From positions 372,001 through 436,000 of the forward strand of contig JAOTOM010005186.1 of NCBI GenBank assembly GCA_034440615.1: a DNA stretch of 64,000 bases, read 5' to 3'. The stretch comes from Ashinkailepas kermadecensis (Eukaryota; Arthropoda; Thecostraca; Neolepadidae). Position 1 is the first letter of the stretch, and each line of letters starts with the position of its first letter. Both the position numbers and the translations under genes were made by a program. Positions 22,641 through 33,210 of the stretch are shown piece after piece. Under the pieces are notes generated by a model. It did not search any database, was not told the origin of the DNA, and was given only the letters and a program-made list of their open reading frames with translations.

Positions 22641-24404
22641 GGCGGCCCGCGGTGCGGTTGGGGAGGGCCGTGACGCTGCTGATGTCGGCAGGTGTCCGAC
22701 GCTGACGGCCACAGATGTTGTCAGCGTCAGCACAGCTGAGCAGCTCAGAACAGGACACCACCTCTTGACTCCGCTCTCGGCCCGGGTGGGGAGGGGGGTC
22801 GGATCGCGTGACGGCACGTGACCCGGACAGGCGCCGGTTCCGGGGAGGGCGGGGCTCCCGCCAGTGATGCCACGGCAGTACGAATCCAACAGGCGTCTTC
22901 AGGTAACGGCACCGTTCGATGTTAACCGCACCGCCACGTCCAGGCGTCAGGTGACGTCACTGACCGGGAAGTGACGCCACGGCCGGACTGGAGCGTCTGC
23001 CCGGGTGGATGCGGACTTGGCGGCGGCAGGAGTCGACGCGGGAGTCACAGGTCACTCGGGTCAGCGCCCAGGGTCGGCAGGGGACGACATGGGTGTCACA
23101 GATAGGGGCTTTGGAAGACCCAAATGATTCTTCAGCACATGATATCTATGAGCGGCATCTGTCATGAAGGGCTGATTAAGATCAAAATGGAGCGCCGTGA
23201 GCGCCTTTCCAGTCTTCCTCTTCTAGTCCCCTTGTGTGGGTGGTGCGATTCATGGCCTGAATCACACCCAGATTAATGCTACCCATGGTGGTCCGACTCT
23301 GAAGAAGTGATTTCTCAACGATTTTATGGGTGCTCAATCGGGCTTTGCGTCTGCTTGATAGGACCTACGCCAATTAACTGACTAGTGGAGCCCGCAAGTT
23401 ATTGTGGTCTCCCCCCCCCCACCCCTCCCCAACAAGCGAATGGTAAACCACATCCCTGTCGTCTGCGTCTGTTGCAAGGTCAAAACTTAGCCATGCACGA
23501 CAAGGCTGCAAGGGGACTGCCTTCTTCCATGTCTTCACTGGTGAGCTCTCGCTTCGAGATCTCGTCTCCGCTGTTTGCAACATGGGTGTCGTTTCCGATC
23601 ATGTTCCGTGGGCCATCATCCCCGTGGACCGACTTGTGGCATTAGCTTCAATGCGTTCCTTGCGAAGGAAGGATCTAAAAATGACGGGGCTACCGGAACT
23701 TGAGCACAGTTTGTGAGTAGCTGCACCCGCCGTTTGCAGCTCCAGTTCTGCTGCCGGTACTCACGTTCTCTGACGTGGTGGCATGCAAGGGCGGGATTTC
23801 CCATGCTTTTCGTGCGGCTTGGGCCCTACCATATTTGCCTTGGCTACACCAACCTATTGCTCTCTTACCATGGGACCATATGGGCTGGGCCGTATCACAC
23901 AAATTGGCTGTACCCATTGCCTCCTTGTACTGGGCCTCACCAATCATTTTCCAACATCTCCACCCACGGTGGCAGATGCACCGGCGACTTAGGCCTTGTT
24001 TTTACAGGCCGTCTACGGAGACACTTCTTCGCTGTGGCTGTCATATGTCCGCTGTGAACACCAGTCAGTGTGGCTCGTCGCGGCCGCCGCGATTCAGCGC
24101 TGGTGGCAGCTGCTTTCCTCCCCGCCGAAGCTGCCGTGATTTCTGCGCTGTCGACAGCCGCTGTGTTGGCGCCCTGTGCACCTGTGCTGTGCATCTCCTG
24201 TGTACACTGTGTGGCGACTCGTTTCGCGTGTTAACAGTTGTGGTCGGCCGACGTGGGCGCGGTGTATTTTCGCCGCGCGCATCTGCGGTTCGTGCTGTGC
24301 CAGCGTGTGCGCGTGCCGAGCGGTGTGAGCGCGCCATGCCTGTCTGACGGCTGCCACTGTCGTGGCGCGTGCGGCTCGCCGCTTCTAACCTGGCCGGTGA
24401 GGTG
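22641..24404. other. mixed GC-rich sequence with a dispersed repeat fragment
   Basis: At about 23795-23970 the sequence GGGCCCTACCATATTTGCCT and CCATTGCCTCCTTG resembles 31800-31880 and, inverted, 34140-34200, so a dispersed repeat is present. A C run lies at 23411. From 24060 to 24400 GC content is high. No reliable gene was found; open frames of up to 190 codons have no recognised domain. Confidence 0.5.
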
Positions 24405-24530
24405 CTGTCGGTGCTGTGAGGTGGTGGTGGGATGATGGTGAGGTGAATATGAGGTGATGAGGTGCTGGAAGGTGATGGTGAGGTGCTGTCGGTGCTGTGA
24501 GATGGCGGTGGGATGATGGTGAGGTGCTTT
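24405..24530. repeat. GGTGAT-rich tandem segment
   Basis: Two copies of a block with GAGGTGCTGTCGGTGCTGTG and GGGATGATGGTGAGGTG lie about 80 bases apart. Confidence 0.8.
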
Positions 24531-24769
24531 CAGGGTTAGATATAGCACTAGAATATAACACATGCATAATTTTCGGATGGAAATTGCTGGATCTTTGTGT
24601 GGAGTGTGAACATAACCTAACAATAAGTTTTAAATCCATGTTTGCTGGAAATATCTATGTATTCTGTGTGTTTGTCCCCTCTTGAAAAATGCAACATGAG
24701 GAAAGTGAGGCAGGCTTTTGCTTGGATAGGTTATTTTCGATTAGGTTAAAGTTTAGATAAAGTAATGAT
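24531..24769. other. AT-rich flank of the composite transposon
   Basis: Nothing recognised apart from the target site for the element starting at 24778. Confidence 0.4.
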
Positions 24770-24822
24770 ATTCTGAGCAGGGGCGTCGATTGGTATCCTT
24801 TTGTGGGGGCCATGGCCCCACC

Positions 24823-26689
24823 AATGTTGATATTGCCCCCCCCCCATGTTGATTTGGGCCCCCCAATAACATATGCTATTTTTATGCTGATAAAAAAGCT
24901 AAAGGAAAAAAGAAGAAAACCACCATGTTCGGTACATAGAAAACTTAGTTGATGTTAACCAGTACATTTTGTACTGAAAAGAAACAGTTTTGATTGGATA
25001 GTGGACTGACTCTCCACCCTTTGCTACAAAATTCAAAATTGCGTGCAAAAAAAAAAATAGCTGGATTTCCCTCCACTGTGGAAGGAAAACTTACATCATA
25101 AAATGTTGAGATTAGCTGATGCTGATGCATTATAAACCAGGTTGTCTGAAAAAAATATGTTAAGCCATAAAACAATTGCATTGTCATACTGATGTTTGTA
25201 CACACCACCAATGGCAAAACCACATGCATATGGAGCTTGGACAGGATTCATTCCATTCTTAATTTCCAGTCATTGTCAAACTTGCATACAATCCAGTCCA
25301 GTGAACAACAATCACAGTTATCATTGAGAGTGTGGATATACAAAATAAAATTATCTTCAGCAGCCCGCCCATCACACTACCAGCTTGATATTTACCTAGG
25401 TACCTACCTACATGCCCAATGACAATGTGCATGCATTCAATATTGATATGGGGAAACTCAGTCTCAAACTGAACCAACGAGAGCCATGTGTGGGCCAATC
25501 TACCAGCTTATGATGCCATGAAAGAGAAAAGTCAGCAAGAAGCTGCATGGACACTGCATTATAATTGATATTCCTAAAGAAAACAAAAAGAAAGCTATGG
25601 CTCACATGACTTCTAAAGCAAACATTAGTCATACAAGACCAATGCTATACAAGAAACAGCCTTGACAAGACCAATGTCTGGTAGTCCGCATTAAACGGCA
25701 CAAAAAAGTACCATTATTTTAAAAGGTACACCAAAGTTCGCCTTCAAGCCTTGGTAACGTCACAGTTTTCTCCTCATGTATTGCAGAAATTGGTAGCATC
25801 AGGCATGTTTCAATTTCGCTGCGCATGGGGTGGGGGTGGGGGGGGGGGGGGAGTGATTTTTTAGGCATGCCGGACCATAGAGGTTATTTGCGCCGCCTTT
25901 AAAGCGAGTACGTTACATGTCTGTCTATAAAAGCGAGTGTTTCAGATCAAGGTGCAGGCAGGTGGATGTTTACGAATTTTACGTTATAGTTTGTGTGATA
26001 TTTTAGGTGCTGAAGGCGGGGCTGGGATGGGGACATCTCCCTGATGTCTAAATGGTTTTAATTTTACTTTACTCCTCCACAAAGTAATTTGTACTTTGGG
26101 TGGGGGTGGGGCTGCGCATGAGACATACGAAGTTTATGCATTGCCCATATAGTTTTGCGGAGGACTACCCTGTACTTGTATTTTGCATGCCGGCGCAGCT
26201 GGCATACTCCGAGAATGCTTTCATTGAGACGTTTGAGTGAGGAAAGAGTAATATAGTAATTACGTGTTTGAAGTTGCAAATTTCTTGTCTACCTCCTTGA
26301 AAAATAGAATCGGGTATAGCGGCCACCGGTCGTGATGTCTGTTCTTCAGAACATCCAAAACAATACCATCCAAAGACAAAAAGCCCAAGTACAAAAATCC
26401 CAGAATCTCAAACTAGCGATTGTGGTCGACAAATATGACGGAGGTGAGACATTTGTGGTGCAATTGCGCGCGATGTTTAATCCGGTGGCCAAACTCATGT
26501 GACGTCGCGCTGCTTCATTTTGTATACTTCACACCCGATGTGTGTAGATTGGTGTGGTTTTAAGCAGTGAATAACTTGCTGCTATTTAATTCCCAAATAA
26601 ACAATAGGGGAAGAAGTTGGCAGGTAAGCTTCAACAAGTCCAGTCCATGCCTTTTTCTGATTTCTGCACGGTGTTTCTATATTAATGCC
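24823..26689. other. AT-rich interior of the composite element
   Basis: G and C runs occur at about 24835 and 25828-25850. Another TACCTAGGTACC-type string lies at 25394. No coding sequence was recognised. Confidence 0.5.
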
Positions 26690-26945
26690 AAATACCTAAC
26701 TACCTACCTACCATATTTGAGTATTATTGTGCTTTAAGGTGGTAATAAGACAAGTTTTTACACACATTTTTCTCCATAGAGCAAACGAATGGGTTTAGGT
26801 TTGGTGGTAAATTTGTACTTTAACATGTTTTAGAATTCTTGGAATTTATCATTCGAATGCAATGATGATTATGAATGTGACATATGAATGTTAAGATGAT
26901 GGGACCACTCTTTTTCTGTGCAAATGCTTACTTTTCAGGCTATAA
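26505..26945 (+). repeat. dispersed repeat inside the composite, copy 1
   Basis: This segment matches 32290-32810 in the same orientation: CAGCTTCAACAAGTC-type and AGTCCAT blocks, then GATGATGGGACCACT and TTACTTTTCAGG. Similar end blocks occur at 5463, 5777 and, inverted, 6290 and 27850. Confidence 0.65.
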
Positions 26946-27523
26946 GCAAAATAACACCAACAAAGGGGCTTTGAGCTAGGGAGCATAGCATAAAAAGAAA
27001 TGTATAAAAAATATAATACAAATTCAGCATGACCTAACCTAACCTAGCCTAACCTCCCTTTGGATAAAAAATCAAAAGAAATAAAATTAGAAAAAGATAT
27101 AGCATTTTATTTTCTGAAATTTTTAAAATATAAAAATCGAAACCAACCTAACCTAACCTAACATGTGTTGCTCTTCAAGAAAAAAAATATTTGTAAATCT
27201 GCAGTTTAAGGCGTTTTTATTGCTTTATTTTGAATTTTTCTTCAGAATACCATGCTCATGAGGGTGACTAAGATGATCGGACCACTTATTTTCTGTGCAA
27301 TTGCTCTTTTTTATTGGAAAAAATTGACAAATTTTTCAACTTAAAAACCTAAACTAATCTAACCTAACCAAACCTAACACATTTGTTTGCTTTATGGAGA
27401 CAAATGTGTGTAAGAACTTTTCTTGGTTGATTGGTTGGTTATTTGGGCTTACTACCGCATTGACTGTGTTGGTTATACAGCTCCCATAAACAACTTGTTA
27501 CCGCCTTAAAGCACAATAATACC
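26720..27523. repeat. inverted repeat with TTAGG-like runs between the arms
   Basis: TATTATTGTGCTTTAAGGTGG at the left is inverted at 27497-27523, and a block with ACACACATTT and GCAAACGAATG has an inverted match at 27380-27415. Between lie CCTAACCTAACC-type runs at 27028-27056, 27146-27170 and 27352-27378. This is the same kind of arrangement as at 5376-6430. Confidence 0.7.
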
Positions 27524-28142
27524 AAAAAGTGTCCCACAAATTTTACAAACGTTTTTACCAAAATGAATTTTTTTCTTCAAAAGCAGCTGAGGTCAGGTTA
27601 GGTTGGGTTAGGTTTCTTTTTTAGTGTTGATAATTTTCAGAACATAAATTGCTTCCTGACATTTTCTAATTGAATTTTTGGGATTTTTTGTTCTCAAACG
27701 GTAGGTTAGGCTAGGCTAGGTTAGGTTTTGTTGCATAAAAAACATTTATTTTTATGCTATGTTACCTAACTCAAAGCCCTTTTTTGGCAATATTTTGCTT
27801 ACAACCTGAAAAGTAAGCATTTTCACAGAAAATAAGTGGTCCCTTAATCTTAGTCACCTTCATAAACATGTATTCTGAAGAAAAATTCCCCAAAAATAAA
27901 CAAAAAAAAACACCTCAAACTGCAAATTTACCAAATAATTGTGAATTTTTAAGGAAATTTTTGCCATTTTTACAAAAGTTTTCCAACTTGAAAAACCTAG
28001 ACTAACTTAACTTAACCAAGCCTAACCATTTGTTTGCTATATGGAGACAAATGTGTGTAAAACCTTGTTTTATTTCATCGAAAGTACTATGTGATGTAAA
28101 GTACAAATGTGTGTAAAACCTTGTTTTATTTCATCGAAAGTA
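27524..28142. repeat. more inverted copies of the same family plus a direct duplication
   Basis: TTAGG/TTGGG runs are on the opposite strand at 27590-27612 and 27700-27727, and an inverted GACCACT block lies at about 27795-27860. At 28050-28148 a unit of about 47 bases containing ACAAATGTGTGTAAAACC and CATCGAAAGTACTATG occurs twice in tandem. Confidence 0.7.
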
Positions 28143-28300
28143 CTATGATCTGAATCCCATGGTATCCCTGTTGCCTGATAGTCTATCCTTGCCTATCCAT
28201 GTAGGAGATGGTTGACTTTCCTCAAACTGTCTGGAGAACTTGGGATTTGAAATCACGTGTGAGTGATGAAACAGATGAGCTATTCCTATATGCTTATGTT

Positions 28301-29239
28301 CAGTGCTTTCCGCGATAACTAATTTTCGGACCTGCGATAACGATAAAACGATAAGAAAGGTTTGCGATAACGATAAACGATAAACGATAAAAATTTTCAC
28401 AAAATTAACAGCGATAGCGATAAAACGATAACGATAATTGTTTTTTTTTAACAGCGATAACGTCTGTTTTGCGGCGCGAGGAATATGCTTTTGACAAACC
28501 CTCGTATGTCCATCGTCCCTACCAGTTCTTAAAGGTTTTATGTAAATAAGCCTCAATCAATAACTACAAAATCTTATTTCAAATTCTTTATACTGAGTAA
28601 ACAATTTTATTTTCAAACGATAATGAAATAATAAAATTATCTCAATTATGATTAACTTTGAAGATAGGCTAATATTAACTTGAAGATATGCATAGTTGCC
28701 AGATATGCGGGAGTGTAGAACAATGCCAGTTCTTAAAGGTTTTTTGAAAATAAGCCTCAATCAATAACTACATGTTATTTCAAGTTCTTTACACTGAGTA
28801 CAGAATGCTATTTTCAAATGATAATGAAATAATCCAATTATCTCAATGACGATTAACTTTGAAAATAGGCTTATTTTAACCTGAAGATTTGGATAGTTGC
28901 CAGATATGCGGGAGTGGACCCCCTGTGACTGACCTCTGCCCGGCCCGCCGCGCAATTTATACCACCCGTCGGCCGTCTGACAGATCTGTACACTTAGCAG
29001 ATGGCAACAGGTTGCGCCACACACTGTCGCGCGGCATACACTGTCGATCGTCTTCCATTTTTCCATCATCCCGTTTTACATTTTATCGTTTATCGTTCAT
29101 AATTTTTGGAACTTGCGATAAGTGGATGAGCGATAATTTTGAAAATTTAGCGATAAACGATAACGATAACCGATTTACTTAACAGCGATAATTATCGTTT
29201 ATCGTTTATCGCTCATCCTATCGCATGCGGAAACCACTG
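28301..29239. mobile_element. 939-bp nonautonomous hAT element (MITE) with GATAA-rich ends
   Basis: The left tip is CAGTGCTTTCCGCGATAAC and the right tip, read inward, CAGTGGTTTCCGCATGCGAT. CTTATGTT lies exactly outside both ends (28293-28300 and 29240-29247), a perfect 8-bp target duplication. About 150 bases inside each end are dense in GCGATAA and AACGATAA strings in inverted orientation; such subterminal repeats bind transposase in known hAT elements. The interior has no transposase, only a 204-bp tandem duplication and a GC-richer stretch. It inserted within the larger composite element. Confidence 0.9.
28522..28920. repeat. 204-bp tandem duplication inside the hAT MITE
   Basis: Two adjacent copies share CCAGTTCTTAAAGGTTTT, AAGCCTCAATCAATAACTAC and GTTGCCAGATATGCGGGAGT at 204-base spacing, with clear divergence between them. 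Confidence 0.88.
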
Positions 29240-29263
29240 CTTATGTTGCAGAATTGCATGGCA

Positions 29264-31075
29264 CAGTAGCATGCCGAATTTGGAGGGGACATTGTGGGCC
29301 GTTGCCCCTTGACAGGTTGTGGGGCCCCTAAGAATCGCGTCGAGTTCCTGCAAAAAAAATTGCGCCAGTCTCCTTAATAATCACGTTTGGGCCTCCAATA
29401 ATCGCACCGGGCTCGAAATTGGGGCCAAAACGTCACGCAGGGGCTTCTGAAAAGGACCCTGGGGTCTCAAAAGTTCCAACCTGGGCCCCTGAAAATCACG
29501 CTGGGGGCTCGAAAGAGTCCTGCTGGGGTTCAACAAAATCACAACGGAGGCCATAAACGGTCGGGCCGGGGCCCCGGAAAGTCACGCTGACCCTACGGGT
29601 ACCAAGAATTTTCCCCGGATCCCTGAAAATCACGCTAGGGGTATTACAGGTTTCACCGGGGCTCCAAAAGTCTCATTGTGATCACCCAACAAATGAAGCC
29701 GGGGAAACGAAAAACAGTCCCGACATAACAAATAACTCTGGTGAGACAAATCAATCGTTTCGACAAATGAGACAAATGAGACAAATCAATCGTTCACTCT
29801 GGACAACGAAAAACAAATCACTCTGGGGTCCCAATAATCGCTCCAAAAGGCCACAAAATGTGTTGGGTCCCCAAAAACGTGTCCTAGCTACTAAAGCTCG
29901 AGCTAGGGATCCAACAAGTGATCACGGGGCACCCAAATATCGTGTTCGGGGTCCAAAATTTCGTCGGTAATCCCCAAAATTTAATGTCGGTAATCAAAAG
30001 CGTACCGAGTTTTGCAAAAAGCGACAGGACCTTAAAATATGCGCTGCAGCTCGAAATAAACACACCGGGAGCGCTAAATAAAAGCATAACGGAGGCCCTC
30101 AAGGCACACCAGGGCTATTAGACCGCACAGGGCTTCAAAATCAGGCTGGTCCCTCACAAATGGAATTGATCGTAAACAAGGAACAAATAGACCGGATACT
30201 AAATAAACACATCGGCGTCTTCGGAAACGCACCGATACCGCACATATATCATCGGTGTATAAAAAGGCAAAAAGCTGTAAAAAAAGAGCCGGGTCTCGAA
30301 CATGTGTCGGGCCCCCAACAAAAATTGGCTGGAGCCCTAAAAGACATCCATAGAAGAAGAAAAACGCGACGGGTAAAAAAACGAACACCTAGCTAGGGTC
30401 ACGGCTCGGTAGACAATCTGGGAGCTTATTTAACCAGAGATGAGGTGCATCAAAGCTCAGTGTGTCTCCGGATTTCTTAATCACGAGAAAATGCGGGAAG
30501 AAGAGAACTAATACATATAATTGAATTTATCGATTTCTTTCCAGCGAGCCGCCATACCAGGCATTCCACATGTCAAATGTGGCACAAGACTACCATGTGA
30601 CAGTAATTAGCAAAACGTGGGAGACCTAGCAGAAACCGGAGAAGCGCACGTAGAGTGGCGAATGCGTCGACTGCGCAAGGTGGGTGTACACGTGCACGAA
30701 CTTTGGCGTTTTGGCGGCCGAGCGTTATTAATTGGAATGCCTGATATTGCCAAATTTTACATTTTTGAATGATTTGTTCAGGTGTAATTTCAGCAGTATG
30801 AGATGCCTTTTCAAGGGATACCAAAAGAAAAACCTTCCAACAGGATGGGGGGGGGAGTTAGGGTTGAAATCCGGTGATTCAGAAATAATGCTGGTATATT
30901 TGGTCCCCTCCACAGGACAGTTAATTTGGTCACTAATTATTCTACAACAACAAAAAACATAAGAACTACGTTGAAGAAAAAAATATATTGGTGGAAATCC
31001 TGGAACGTTTTTAAATGGCGATAGTTACCTTCCAAATCAGTTTGCCCCCTCTCGCAAATCCTAGGTACGCCACTG
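29264..31075. mobile_element. hAT-like element carrying an internal minisatellite, copy B
   Basis: The left tip CAGTAGCATGCCGAATTTGG and the right tip, read inward, CAGTGGCGTACCTAGGATTT are imperfect inverted repeats that both lead into G-rich sequence. The flanks GCATGGCA (29256-29263) and CCATGGTA (31076-31083) match at 6 of 8 bases, as expected of an aged duplication. Inside are a degenerate minisatellite (29320-30170) like that of copy A and a unique tail. It starts only 16 bases after the duplication of the preceding MITE. No transposase was found. Confidence 0.75.
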
Positions 31076-31094
31076 CCATGGTATGACATAATTT

Positions 31095-31320
31095 GACCTG
31101 TTGATGGCTATGATCCGCCGCAATGGACGATGTACTCCGCAGCCCCGGTCCGCCATAGTGGACGATGTGCTCCGCGGCCCCGATCCGCCACAATGGACGG
31201 TGTACTCCACCGCCCTGATCCGCCACAGTGGACAGTTTGCTCCGCAACCCTGATCCACCACAGTGGATGATGTATTCCGCTGCCCTGATCCGCCGCAGTG
31301 GACGCTATGCTTCGGATGAG
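31095..31320. repeat. minisatellite of about 36 bp, six copies
   Basis: Units carry GATCCGCCACAGTGGACG and a TACTCCGC-type block. A related fragment with GTGGACGGTGCGTACTCC lies at 33310. Confidence 0.88.
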
Positions 31321-32289
31321 GGTGTGGTATGTTGGTAGATGGATTCCTTGAACTTATGGATATGGGTGCCAAATTGCCCTGAAGTCAGCACACCCTTAAA
31401 CCCAAATAATAAGTAAATCAAAGAAATTAGGGATGTGGTGCTGGTTGGGTCTGAGTGTCTGCCAGGGTTATAGTATCTTCCCTTTACGGGCTTAACCTGG
31501 ATCGGCCCTCGTGGCTCTTATTAAGTCTGATCACTTTATGACTTGATGACTTAGGCTTGTGCTTTCTGTCTGTCAGGTTAATATTTGCTTTATTTTTGTG
31601 CTTCTATTGTTGAAGAATGGGTTGATGTACATCCCTTTCCAGTCCAGACAGCCCATTCCAGCTCTGAGGCATGTCCTCTTTCCTTCACAGCCAGGGGTAT
31701 TGTTTTGTATACTTTTGAGGCGGCAGTACCCCCTGAATGGTGATTTTTCCCCTAACCATTTAAACTTTTAACACGTGACACTATGGAGTGTACCCCCCCC
31801 TCCCCAATCAATTTGGGCTTGCCATTGCCTATATGTATTGGGTCTTGCCCCAATAGTTTTCAGAGATCAACACCTGTGCTTACAGCCCTCGCCAGTCAAC
31901 AGGGTGGACTTTTTGATTTCATGGGGCCCTTTTCTGCACAATCTGTTCATGTTGTAATTATTCCTAGGTTATATATCTTCTCTTATATCTCTGCAGAAGC
32001 AATGGCGCACCAGTGAGCAATCCATGAACAAATTTCAAGTAGATGATCATACCATCCAAATTGCATAGTAACAGTGCATGCTCCTTTGCACCTAGTTTGC
32101 CTATGCTGCTATCTTGCTTATTTGGTTGCATTGCTTATTTTGCTGTGTTCAGTTGTGCTGTGATCATGCAGAGATCTACACATTTATATGTTGACCATCC
32201 CCAAGAAGGTTTTGTCCAACCTAGGTTAATTTAGTCTAACCTACTCTAGCCTACTGATGGTGGATCACATAAAACCTACTTGTGTAATG
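31321..32289. other. composite interior, dispersed repeat fragments only
   Basis: A C run is at 31793 and the region 31800-31880 resembles 23880-23960. Short open frames have no recognised domain. Confidence 0.45.
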
Positions 32290-32810
32290 ATGTTGGGTCA
32301 TGTAATATTATTACATGACAAAAGGAGTCAGCATGATCTGCTATATTGAAGATGAGGAGTGATTTTGTATAGTGAAATAGGTACCTTGCTTTTATGTGAT
32401 TCCCCAAATAAATGGCAGGGAAAGAGGTTGCTAGGTCAGCTTCAACAAGTCTAGTCCATTTTCTTTATAATTTGTGCTGAGATATCAGTGCCATACTTTC
32501 TAATTATGGTAGTTGAGATGAAGATAATTTGTAATCAAACAAGGAAGATATTTTGTATTAAAACCCTCACCATCAGTAGCTTAGTGCATACATTCTGACA
32601 AATTTTGAGCACTGTCACAGAGTAGTTTACTATGATTTACTATGATGTCAAATATCATAGTAAATTTGTGCTTCAGGGATTAAAAAAAAAATTATTGCCA
32701 ATTTTTCCTAATGAGATTTATGAATGCAATTAAGATGATGTGACCATTGTGACCATTTCCTTTACAAGTGCTCAGTTTTCGGTTGGCAAGCAAAAAAATC
32801 ACAACAAAGT
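32290..32810 (+). repeat. dispersed repeat inside the composite, copy 2
   Basis: Direct match to 26505-26945: CAGCTTCAACAAGTC, a TCCATTTTCTTTATAATTTG region and GATGATGTGACCA with GGTTGGCAAGC. It is more diverged than copy 1 and the GACCA block is partly duplicated. Confidence 0.6.
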
Positions 32811-33054
32811 GGCTATGGGAACAGTTGGTGGTTCAGTGCCACATATAGAAAGGGCTGAACAACACCTAGCTTTCACAGTCAATATTGGTGTCTATAGAGA
32901 TGCATGGAAAAGCACCACCTACATTTTTTGCATGACACCAGAAAATTGCACAACTTGGTGCCGTGCACAAAATCATACATATCACAGTGAACTACTGAAC
33001 CCATCTCTCAACAGCGCATAATTATGCACCATTGCGCCAAGATGAGCCTTCTCA

Positions 33055-33210
33055 ATCTTGCGGCCGCTGCGGTCGATGGTACAGCAACCGCAGGAACCGC
33101 GGCGGCCGCAGACAACGTGACGTCATCCTGTTCACTGCTGATTGGTCACGGCTAAGCTCCACCCCTTTGACCGCGAGTGCCGCAGCGACCGCAGACAGCC
33201 GCAAGCCCCG
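33055..33210. mobile_element. small GC-rich inverted-repeat insertion with a CRE-like site
   Basis: The left end CTTGCGGCCGCTGCGGTCG and the right end, read inward, CTTGCGGCTGTCTGCGGTCG resemble each other, and a second inner pair GCGGCCGCTGCGGT/ACCGCGGCGGCCGC forms a hairpin. Inside is GTGACGTCATC, like a CRE or ATF site, and GATTGGTCA, like an inverted CCAAT box. Composition contrasts with the AT-rich surroundings. A target duplication was not found. Confidence 0.5.
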
